Shown here: positions 1 to 7,523 of the stretch, in pieces
Numbering within the stretch: the stretch's first letter is position 1
Layout of the letters: each line of letters opens with the position of its first letter
Source of the DNA: Spirogloea muscicola
Lineage: Eukaryota; Streptophyta; Zygnematophyceae; Spirogloeales; Spirogloeaceae
NCBI GenBank assembly: GCA_009602725.1
Contig: WELB01000021.1
Coordinates: forward strand, 1 to 19,427
Direction: 5' to 3'
Length of the DNA stretch: 19,427 nucleotides
Made by a program: the position numbers and the translations under genes
Notes under the pieces: generated by a model
What the model was told of the DNA's origin: nothing
Database searches by the model: none
The model's input: the letters and a program-made list of their open reading frames with translations, nothing else

Positions 1-9
1 CGCCGCACA

Positions 10-10
<1 letters not shown>

Positions 11-46
<36 letters not shown>
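11..46. repeat. (CCG)12 trinucleotide repeat
   Basis: Twelve uninterrupted CCG units at the left edge of the window. Similar CCG/GCC runs recur at about 382-405, 6310-6341, 9335-9390, 9449-9474, 9684-9720 and 14976-15008, mostly in first exons or 5' leaders, where they would encode Ala, Pro or Arg runs. They are also where the single N bases of this window lie, so lengths and joins here are unreliable. Confidence 0.95.
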
Positions 47-47
<1 letters not shown>

Positions 48-83
48 AGCTGCAGTTCGAATCTTGGCGCCCTGGCCAGCTAG

Positions 84-300
84 CCGTTACGGGAGCTCTC
101 AACCCGCCGTTAAAGCTCCGCCGTCAACGGTAACAGAAACCCCCCCTGCTAACGATGCCGTTAACCCGGCACCCGGCCGTGAGGACCACGTGGCACCGAC
201 GCCGGCCGGCGTCACCGGCTGCCGTCACAGCGTCACCGTCAGGCCCAAACCAACGTCACCAATGGCGTCAGCTGACGTCATCACCTCCGTCACCTGACGC
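84..300 (+). promoter_or_regulatory. Motif-dense promoter upstream of the quinone oxidoreductase exon
   Basis: The stretch carries three kinds of clustered motif. CCGTTA/AACGG MYB-core motifs occur near 84, 107, 126 and 158. A palindromic G-box, CCACGTGG, lies at 186-193. Eight CGTCA copies plus two TGACG copies lie within 210-299, including the perfect palindrome TGACGTCA at 273-280. In plants these cores are bound by R2R3/MYB3R, bZIP/bHLH and TGA-type bZIP proteins respectively. The translated start at 482 lies downstream on the same strand, so I infer that this is its promoter. No convincing TATA box was seen; a TATA-less GC-rich promoter is plausible. Confidence 0.55.
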
Positions 301-442
301 CCTCCTCATAAACCCCTCCAAGGCCGACACACCTGCCAAAACCCTGCGGGCCCCGCGATTCACGGCGGGCGCCTCGGCGGCGACGGCGGCGGCGGCGGCG
401 GCGGCGACGACGGCGGAGTCGCTGCCGCGCCGCTTGGGGTCT

Positions 443-476
443 GGGTTTTAGGGTTTTGATGGCTTAGGGTTTGGGG
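443..476 (+). promoter_or_regulatory. Telo-box (TAGGGTTT-type) motifs just before the start codon
   Basis: The motifs GGGTTTTAGGGTTTT (443-457) and TTAGGGTTTGGGG (464-476) sit within 40 bp upstream of the ATG at 482. Telo-boxes in leaders and proximal promoters are common in plant growth and translation genes and are bound by single-Myb telomere-binding-type factors. Their place directly ahead of a recognisable start codon supports a regulatory reading rather than a telomeric remnant, but this is inference. Confidence 0.55.
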
Positions 477-481
477 CGGCG

Positions 482-539
482 ATGGTGAAGGCCGTGCGGG
501 TCCACCAGTGCGGCGGCCCGGAGGTGGGCGCCGCCGCCG
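482..539 (+). CDS. First exon of an NADPH:quinone oxidoreductase (zeta-crystallin-like MDR), truncated
   Basis: The ATG at 482 is in good context (GGCGATGG) and opens with MVKAVRVHQCGGPEV. This is the N-terminal beta-strand signature of plant quinone oxidoreductases in the medium-chain dehydrogenase/reductase superfamily, which use NADPH to reduce quinones in the cytosol or chloroplast. After GPEV the frame runs into an alanine stretch (GAAA) and then the N at 540. A GTGGGC at about 525 could be a splice donor, giving an exon of only about 43 bp. No further exon of the family (the GroES-like fold, the nucleotide-binding AAGGVG segment) could be found between 541 and 2750, so the rest lies in the gap or elsewhere. 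Identification rests on 15 residues. Confidence 0.55.
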
Positions 540-540
540 N
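540..540. other. Ambiguous base / probable assembly join (N)
   Basis: Single N inside a GCC run directly after the quinone oxidoreductase start. Three more lie at 6342, 9445 and 14794, all in CCG-type repeats. At 540, 9445 and 14794 a first exon stops at the N and its continuation is not found on the far side. I read them as placeholder gaps or repeat-mediated joins rather than single uncalled bases. Confidence 0.7.
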
Positions 541-705
541 GCAAGAAGACAAGAGAGGGCGACACGGGAGGGCCCGGCCCGCGCGAGGCAGGGGGAGGGA
601 GGGGGTGGGGATGCGATCCTCCGTATCGGCTGCGCTACCCGCCAATAGAGGCTCGCGTCGGGACGCGGGCCCGTACGGAGACCAGCGCGGCAGCCTCGAG
701 GGGAC

Positions 706-1069
706 GACACGTGTCCCGTTCCGCGGGTGAATGACCCGCTACGTGACACGAGGAGCCGCCGCTTTGCCCTCGACCAGGTTTGTCGTTTAGTGGTCGGGCC
801 CGTCGCGAAGCGCCGGGGCGCTCGGCTTGCGACCACGTGTCGCGCCGGCTGGAGGCGCCGCAGCGCCCGCACGTGGGCGGGCCCCCCCCGGTCGCCTTCC
901 GCCCGCGCTGGCAATCCTCTCGGGATCCCCGCAGAAAGGCGGAAAGAGGTCAAGGGTTCGACTCCAGGAGTCGACGTCCGGCAAAAAGTAACAAAGCATT
1001 TTGGAGTTGTATGTATATTAAGAGCCGATTCACACAGGGTCGGTCGGACGCGGCCGAGGGTCACGTGTC
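706..1069. promoter_or_regulatory. Cluster of ACGT-core (G-box-like) sites
   Basis: ACGT cores occur at 706-715 (palindrome GACACGTGTC), 741-747 (ACGTGAC), 833-840 (CCACGTGT), 869-878 (GCACGTGGGC) and 1062-1069 (CACGTGTC). Five sites in about 360 bp is well above chance for an 8-mer-type motif, although high GC raises the background. They could serve bZIP/bHLH factors at a promoter whose gene is not visible. Alternatively they may be part of an intronic enhancer of the quinone oxidoreductase gene. Confidence 0.4.
951..974 (+). other. Pol III B-box-like motif overlapping a perfect hairpin
   Basis: GGTTCGACTCC (955-965) matches the tRNA/SINE B-box consensus GGTTCGANTCC. It overlaps the inverted repeat TCGACTCC-A-GGAGTCGA at 958-974. 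There is no matching cloverleaf: the stem around the T-loop does not pair in tRNA fashion and the acceptor stem is missing. A degraded tRNA-derived element is possible but unproven. Confidence 0.3.
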
Positions 1070-1237
1070 GCGCGTTGTATGGACGTTCCGGGTCAAACAT
1101 GGCAATTCGAGGCCAATTTGCGGCCGACCGATTCGGTGTGAAGTGGCCCCTAAGTGATGGATTGCACGGCTTAGTACGGAGCACAGTAACAGATGTACAT
1201 CACCTGCTCCTAAGCTGACGTTCAGCGTGGTCCTGCA

Positions 1238-1279
1238 CCCAGAACCCCGCCTGCACTACCCAGAACCCCGCCTGCACTG
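1238..1279. repeat. 21-bp tandem duplication
   Basis: Two head-to-tail copies (1238-1258 and 1259-1279) of a unit beginning CCCAGAACCCCGCC, differing only at the last base (A versus G). Noncoding context. The flanking CCTGCAC is also shared, suggesting slippage or unequal exchange. Confidence 0.9.
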
Positions 1280-2753
1280 CCACCAAGCGACAGACCTTGT
1301 GCACTGCAACGCCCGCGCTCTGCTTAACACAGGTTCTCTGGAGTGGGACTGCCGCACACCTGCTCCCGGTACGTGTATTCGTACCTCCCTTTGGTGGTAT
1401 TTTGCATAGGGAAGTTGTGTGAAGATGTTTAAGTAAGAGGTCGTCAACCTGCTGTCAAGGGGTTCAGGCTTTACACACTGTCTGGTCTTTCCTGTTGATT
1501 GCAGCCTTGAGGAGGTCTGCCAAGTCAAACATTGCCTTCTGACCCCTTAGTCCAGCATCTGAGCACTTTCTTGTGCTAGTTGACCGCTTGTACTTGGCCG
1601 TTTTTGTTGTTCAGCGCAGCCCCTCAAGAGATGCTCTGCCTTACTAACATGAGGAGCGTCGGACATGTGAGGCTTGAGAGCAAACAAGTAGCCAGACTCT
1701 TGAGTCTGAAAGACTCCTACCTTAATGGCCACCATGGCTATGTGACGATGCCCACGCCCAATCGATGTTCAAAAGCTTCGATCTTACGAACTATTATCTC
1801 TAATTTTCATCTCAAGTAGGATGATACTTAGCTCTTGTGCTGAGATGCCTTGCATACAATCGTGGGTTGATTTGCAGGAGACGATTACCAGACTAGTTGA
1901 GTAGGAACTTAGCATTTCTTAGACTCCACCGTGCAACTTGAAGCACATAGCAGCTACTTGTCTTGTCATCAAATAGTTGCACAATAATGGTCGAGTAAGG
2001 AAACAAAGACCGGCGCCTTTGCTTCCTGGAAAGTAGAAAGAATGTTTGTTGACAAAGAATGTGGTTTTAAGCTACAAAGTGGACATCAGGGTAGGTATAA
2101 CCATGTCCGGCAGACATGGAAGTGAGCAGAAAGAGATGCATGGCCAGTGGGGGCAGCCTTTCGTGCTCAGCAAGCTCCAGAGCTTTATCTCAAGCCTAAG
2201 AAGGACTTGTTATTCAAAGATGCGGTGGTGGTGTCATTAGGTGTACCATCACAACGTGATTATGGCAAAGCTACTTGACTATGCTGAAAATCACAGAGCC
2301 CCATCCTTTGAGTGGAAGCGGACACTCACGCCTACGTTATTGGCAAGATATTGCAGTGGGGAGCCCACACGAGCTATCTTGCCTGTCGTTGCCGCATGTG
2401 GGTCAGTAGTACTGCAACTGGTACTAAAATTGATACGGTCGTCTCCCTGGCACTTCGAAGTCCTAAGCCCCTCAGTGCTCAGGCTTTAGCTCCATCTCGA
2501 AGCAGACGTTCAATGAAAGATGGACACCGGCAATTGTCGCTCATTGCGTTGGGGCCTTTGGCAGACGTTGTTGACATGTGCTCCAGGATATACATTCCGG
2601 CAAGCTGGCCTGACGATTTGCGTGCTCTCGGGATAGGTCTGCGAGATGGGACACAATGACTGACTCAAGCAATCAGATGCCATTCATACACTACATGTTT
2701 CATGCACAACAAAAGCTACAACACCCCCACAAGTAGGCCGAGGCAGCACTTAC

Positions 2754-2930
2754 CAGCACCAGGCTCTTGTCCCCGTGAGACGGGGTGCGCGGGGTGGGAA
2801 GTGCGGCAGGCCTGGTGCAGCCAACAATCACGGACCTAAGGCCCCTGAGGAAGAGTGACACCCTGCTAAGCTGCGGCTGGCCATCCGTGAGAGACGCCTT
2901 GATCCGCTGGGCCTTCAACTGCCAATGTGC
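2754..2930 (-). CDS. Orphan internal exon of an unidentified minus-strand gene
   Basis: This 177-bp open stretch is bounded by a good acceptor (pyrimidine-rich tract then CCTCACAG, exon start 2930) and a near-consensus donor (CTG|GTAAGT, exon end 2754). It is in phase 0 at both ends and encodes 59 residues starting AHWQLKAQRIKASLTDGQ and containing LFLRGLRSV. I do not recognise the family. The armadillo gene upstream has a possible alternative donor at the end of its last exon (CAG|GTATGA, exon end 3370, also phase 0). This exon could therefore be an alternative 3' extension of that gene, with a 439-bp intron. No following exon was found. Confidence 0.4.
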
Positions 2931-3363
2931 CTGTGAGGACCAGGCAAACAACGATGTAAAAGGTCTGAACTCATTATCAGGGCAGCTCGCTCTCGTTGTG
3001 TCATGCTCATCTGCTGAAGCTTTGCTTGGCAGTGAACGCTGACCATATGACTGCGGGAGGGGCTGTCCCAAGCATTCCCCAGGCTCCTTGGGCGAACCGT
3101 GGTGAGGGACATCTTGGAAGCCATCTGAGACTCGGCAACATCTGGCGTGAATGTTTTCACGCTCGTCTCCTGAGCGCGTTGCATCTGTGGGCATAGCAGT
3201 GGGCACCGGCGGGGGTCAGAAGGCCAACCAAGTAGACTGTCAAGGCTTACATGGACGAATCGATGCAGTTGTCTTATAAATCTCCAGCAGTTATAACAAT
3301 TCAAGGCTAATGTCATTGACTTGACGGTGGAAATTAGTCCATGGAGAACCATCATTCCACATG

Positions 3364-6161
3364 TCATACCTGGAAGAAGCTGAGCAGCTTCTGCGCTTTG
3401 ACGCGAACTTTGTCAGTCCCAAGCAAGCTGAGCTCCACGGCAACAGGGATGACGCGTTCCATGACGGCGGCCCGGCGCAGCACCTCGTTGGTGCTGCAGA
3501 TCCGCAGGAGCACATTGGCGGCATGCTCCTTGGACACGTTGGTGCCTTCGTCAAGGACGCCGATGAGCGCAGGGATGACGATGGCCTCGGCACAGAGTGC
3601 GGCGCGGCCCTCTGCCACGGTCGACAGCTGCGCGATGACGGCAATGGCCTTCTCTTGGATCTCAGGCTGCGCCCCGCTGACAGTAGCGAGCAAGGGCGAC
3701 ACGCCGCCTGCGGTGACAATGAGGGACTTGTTGGGGCCATGGAAAGAGAGGTTGAGCAGCGCCCAAACCGCGTCCAGCATTCCGTGTGCCGAGCTGTGTA
3801 CAAATAGCCATGGCACCGATGGCATCAGGAGTGGCAATGATAGCTGGGTCAGCGTCGCCCAGGAAAGACAGTGTGTGACTGGTGATCAACTGCCTGCAGC
3901 AGCGCAGAGGGCCTCACCTGCCGGCTGTAAGCATGGAGACGAGCGGAGGAATGGCGCCGGCGTGGCCGAGCACCGGCTTGAGCTGGTTGGACGCGGCGAG
4001 CGAGAGCACGAGCGCCGCTGCGGCCTCCTGCACCGCCACCTCTGCTGCGCTCGGCGCAAACCTCGGCTGCAGCACGTCCACGAGCTTGGGGATGCCGCCG
4101 GCCTCCACGATCGCATGCTTGTTCGCATGGCTGCTGATGGCGAGGTTGAGCAGCGCCATGATGACGGCCTCCTCGGCATGCCCGCGACAGGCGGGTGATC
4201 GCAGCAGCGCCACGAGCGCCGGCACGGCGCCTGCCGCTCGGAGCTCGTTGCGTGCCTCGCTGTCCTGCGCCATCTGCTGCACATCCTTCACTGCCTCCTG
4301 CGTACGACAACAATGGACGCCTGCTGCATCAGCCGCCATTCGCAGGCCAAGTTCTGCAGCCGAAGCGCTCGGGGGCGGTTGCCGAGCAAGTGCCGGCCAG
4401 GTGGTGGGCGCATACCACATGGGCCTCAGGACCGCCGCAGATGAGCCGCGCGACGACTGCCTCATAGGGCCCCAGCGACGGCTCCTGCTTGCCATCGCCT
4501 CCGCCATCGCTCTGCCCAGGCTTGGGGTATGTGAGCTCGAGGGCAGGCGCAGACGGTGGTGGCAGCTGCTCTTGCAGGCGGTCCTGGCGGCCAGCAGGCC
4601 AAGCGGCAGCGTGGTGATATGCGCAGCTCTCTGCAGTGGCGGTGGCCTTCGTCACAGGAGGTGCACAGCGGGGGGCCTGCCGCCGCAGCGAGACCTGGCG
4701 CAGGAGGCGCGCCGGAGGCCGGGACCGCGGCCGGGCCGCGTCGGCGGGGCAGGCGAAGAGCGCGCACGGCAGCGCCAGCCCCCGGGCCGGCGAGAGCATC
4801 GGGACCGCCAGTGCTTGCAGAGGCTGCTTGGCGGGGATTCGCGGCTCCTTGGGTGACGGTGCCCAGGTCCGGCCGCGGCGGCTGCGCTTGGCGCTCGGCG
4901 AACCGGCGGTTGAGCCGCTTCCCTGGTCGGCGTAGAACTGCGCCGCCGTGTAGAAGCCCTCGTCCTCGTCATCCGCTTCGTCCATGGTCGCCGCTGCTCC
5001 CGTCGCCGGGTGCGACGTGGGCGACAATAGCGTCATCCTCGGCGGAAACTGCATGGGCGGCTGCGGCGGCAGCTCGACGTCGGGCTTCTTGGGCGTGCGG
5101 GCGCGGGGCGGAGTCCTGGCTTTGGCCTGCGCTTCCCCGGCGTCGTCCGCTGCGACGGCAGTGAAGGCAAAGGGGCAGCTGCTGATGTCGTCGGAGACGA
5201 AGCGGAGGTCCAGCGCTGCGGGCCGCATGAAGAACGGGTTGGGCCGCGTCGAGAAGGCCGCCGGCACTGCCGTCATGGCCGGCACTGGGAAGAAGCTCGG
5301 AGGCAACGCCGCAGTGTCCTCCGGTTGCGGCGGCGACGACACCGAGGCCAAGAGGTGCAAGGCCCGCGTCGCTGGCGGCACAACCGTGCCGGCGGCCGCA
5401 ATGTGACGGCCCACGTTGGCCTTGACGGCGACGTTATTTGGCAGGCCGGAGCCGCCATGGGATAAAGGCTTGGTGGCAGCAGGCGGGGGCGAGAGGGACG
5501 AGAAGCTGGAGCCGGGGGAGGTGGCCCGCGACGCAGCAGACACGGGAGACGCGCCGCCGCTGCCGCCGCTGCTGGTTGTCGTGAAGCTCGCATCGGTGTC
5601 CATGGAGCCGCCGCCACTGGCAGCGGTGGTCACCCGCTTGAAGTAACGGTACTGGCGGCTGCGCCGGTACGGATGGCCGCCGCCGACGCGCAATGGGCTG
5701 CCGTCGTCGACGCCGGGCGCCGCTGCCACCGCCGCCTTGTTGCCGCCCCCGGCGGTAGCGAACGAGGCGCCCTCGGGGGACATCACCTCCGCCACGTACT
5801 TGGCGAACGAGGCGCCGTGCTCGCCAGCGTCGCCGCCGCTGGCGCCCGCGTCGAAGCTGGCGGAGCGCGACGACGACAGCGCCGCCACGAGCGGGAACTC
5901 CACCCACGCCGGCCCGCTGGCGATCGCCGCCGCCGCCACTGCCGGCTGGTCCGCCGGCCTGCGACAAAGCCAACGATGGAAACGTTAGCCTGCCCATCTG
6001 CGGTAGGTGGGACGGAAGGTGCTCACCAATGCAGGCGCCGCGGGAGGCCGCCATGGCGCTCACCTTCGGACGCAGCGGGTCCGCCTGGAGGAGGCGACGC
6101 CGCCGAGCATGCGGCGGACCAGCGACGGCCGGCGCAAGGGCTCGTCCATGAGGCCGTCCAT
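3364..6161 (-). CDS. Armadillo-repeat protein with long low-complexity N-terminus
   Basis: Four exons join in phase into 816 codons plus stop: 6161-6064, 5958-4416, 4297-3918 and 3793-3364. Donors are AAG|GTGAGC, GTG|GTATGC and CAG|GTGAGG; acceptors are GTCGCAG, TACGCAG and TACACAG. The start at 6161 is the first in-frame ATG after a stop. Residues 1 to about 530 are Ala/Ser/Gly/Pro-rich and probably disordered, with a basic patch (HPYRRSRQYRYFKR) and no U-box. From about residue 531 to the end are tandem ARM repeats, for example YEAVVARLICGGPEA, AGAVPALVALL, AGGIPKLVDVL, AGAIPPLVSML and DAVWALLNLSF. ARM domains are protein-binding superhelices; relatives act in ubiquitin ligation or signalling, but without a catalytic domain this one is best called a scaffold. 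A 7-codon in-frame upstream ORF ends just before the start. Confidence 0.85.
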
Positions 6162-6341
6162 GAGTGGCGCCGCCAAGGGCTGGCTGGCGACGGCCGCCGC
6201 CGCCGGCGCTCAAACGTTTCTCGCCGCCATCATCCCGCGCCGCTCAGCGGGCCGCTCGGCAGGCCAGCCCGGCGCCGGCCGCCGCGACGGGCTCGCTCGC
6301 TGGTGAAGGACCGCCGCCGCCGCCGCCGTCGCCGCCGCCGC

Positions 6342-6342
6342 N
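6342..6342. other. Ambiguous base / probable assembly join (N)
   Basis: Lies in a CCG run in the leader of the armadillo gene, 180 bp upstream of its ATG. DNA beyond it may or may not belong to this gene's promoter. Confidence 0.6.
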
Positions 6343-6375
6343 CGGGCAGGTCGGGGGCCCGTCAGGACAACAGTA

Positions 6376-6475
6376 GGAGGGAGGGGGGGGGGCGGGTGGG
6401 GGAGGACAAGACTCCCTCCGGGAGCAGAGGAGGGAGGGATGGTGGGTGGGAGGTGGGCCCCCCCCACCTCCCTCC
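6376..6475. other. G-quadruplex-prone tracts and a perfect GC hairpin
   Basis: Two G-run arrays lie on the + strand (6376-6405 and 6429-6457), each with four or more runs of three or more G separated by 1-3 bases, fitting the usual quadruplex pattern. The end of the second array, GGGAGGTGGG (6448-6457), is the exact inverted repeat of CCCACCTCCC (6463-6472) with a five-C loop. Such DNA upstream of the armadillo gene may affect transcription, and also sequencing quality. Confidence 0.7.
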
Positions 6476-6572
6476 GTCCCCCGTGGCTTGCCACGCTGGC
6501 CAAAGCTGCCGAATGGCACCAGCACGTCAGCCCGAGTCGAGACAGCGCGGCAGTAAGTGCCACGGAGCACGC

Positions 6573-6612
6573 CACATGTGCACAGACCTGTCCACGTGGC
6601 ACAACACGTGGC
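6573..6612. promoter_or_regulatory. Paired ABRE/G-box sites upstream of the armadillo gene
   Basis: Two exact CACGTGGC motifs at 6593-6600 and 6605-6612 start 12 bp apart, close to one helical turn, and are preceded by the palindrome CACATGTG at 6573-6580. Paired ABREs are the classic requirement for ABF/AREB bZIP response to abscisic acid in land plants. They sit about 430 bp upstream of the armadillo start at 6161, provided the N at 6342 is not a false join. Related genes are also served by G-box bHLH factors, so the exact input is inference. Confidence 0.55.
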
Positions 6613-7110
6613 ATGGTCTGTCCGCCACGTATGCACGGCGCAGACGGCGGCCCTTCCAGTGGCGCCACTGGGGGTGGGGTTGCTCCCTCCCAGGCTGGCC
6701 CCCCCCGGGTCGGGTGGGGTCCGGCGCGTCGTGCGTCCCATGTCTCCCGGCGCGCCCGGCGCCCCTGGTGCCAGCGAGGGTCCGACAGTTGGCACCAGCG
6801 CCGCCAAGCTCGACACGCCCAACTCTTCATTTGCTTCAGATGCAGTCCGTGGACTATTGCACCATCGGCCGGGGGTCCTCCCCTAGCGTTGCCCCGGCCG
6901 CATCCCCCCCCGGGGCCGCGGCTGTTCGGCTCCCCGGGGGCCTACCAGTGGGGGTAGCCGTGCTGTTGCACCGCCATGGCCGCCGCACCTGCCAGCTCCC
7001 GCCGAGGTTCGTTCTCATTACGGTGTTCTTCTGGGCGCCCACGACTCTCAGGCTGCTATCCGATTGGGAGAGCTGGGTTTCCTCTGATTCGTGCTATACA
7101 CGAGTAGACC
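6613..7110. other. GC-rich spacer without a supported gene
   Basis: A short + strand frame (MAAAPASSRR at about 6977, followed by a possible donor CGAG|GTTCG) and a longer one from 5673 cross this stretch, but neither shows a family motif. It may be 5' flank of the armadillo gene or leader of an unseen + strand gene. Confidence 0.35.
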
Positions 7111-7298
7111 TCTACTCCAACTTCCTTCGTTCTCTCGTTCTCGCTCCCGCGTACCTACACTCCCTCTCTTTCTCGTCCCCTTCGCTCTCTCTCCCTCTCC
7201 CTCTCACTCTCTCCCTCTACCGCCCTCTTCCTCTCCCACACCCTTTGCCCTCTCTCTCTCTCCCTCTCTCTTTCTCTCTTCACCTCTTCACCTCAGCC
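7108..7298 (+). repeat. Long pyrimidine (CT-rich) tract
   Basis: About 190 bp made almost wholly of C and T on the + strand, mostly CTCTCTCC-type units. In plants such tracts are common in 5' leaders (Y-patch/CT-rich leader) of + strand genes; read from the other strand they are GAGA elements. A + strand ATG at 7361 opens a short frame (MALAGGAHGSLLRPRR) that I cannot assign. For the minus-strand armadillo gene it lies about 950 bp upstream of the ATG. Confidence 0.75.
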
Positions 7299-7523
7299 GT
7301 GCGTTGAAGCCACGCCGAAAGCTGCCGACTCCAGCGACCTCACCGCCATCCCACCTTATGGCTCTCGCAGGCGGGGCCCACGGCAGCCTCCTCAGGCCGC
7401 GGCGTGACAGCTGCCAGCCGCACTCACCTGAACGACGCCCATTGACCATTCCATCTCTTCAACAGCCCCATCTTAGTACTTCACAGCCACCGCCTCCTTG
7501 GTAGATCTCGGGGCAGGGCTTCT

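Larger units (their letters stand above)
541..2753. other. Long stretch with no recognisable gene
   Basis: Bases 541-1230 are GC-rich and resemble promoter or first-intron DNA with several ACGT-core motifs. From about 1300 the base composition drops to that of introns or spacers. Open frames here (for example 1580-1819, 2046-2240, 2312-2659 on +, 1547-1735 on -) show no family motif, coding bias or convincing splice pairing. The stretch may be the first intron of the quinone oxidoreductase, or unrelated intergenic DNA after a join at the N. Confidence 0.5.

Noticed and set aside
940-1000. Possible tRNA gene around the B-box-like motif
   Set aside because: T-stem does not pair, no D-arm, anticodon arm or acceptor stem could be built.
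360-1184. 274-codon minus-strand frame
   Set aside because: Pro/Arg/Ser low-complexity frame caused by GC-rich DNA and CCG repeats; antisense to the quinone oxidoreductase start.
2312-2659. + strand frame with LSLIALGPLADVV, resembling the ALGPLTN motif of nucleoside hydrolases
   Set aside because: Only about a dozen residues match. The DTDxGIDD active-site motif is absent, there are no paired splice sites, and the composition is intron-like.
5434-6213. 259-codon minus-strand frame overlapping the armadillo start
   Set aside because: Different frame across exon 1, intron 1 and exon 2 of the armadillo gene; the phase-consistent splice model explains the region better.
5673-7307. 544-codon + strand frame
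   Set aside because: Runs antisense through the armadillo gene and then through CCG repeats and the pyrimidine tract; repetitive translation and no family motif.
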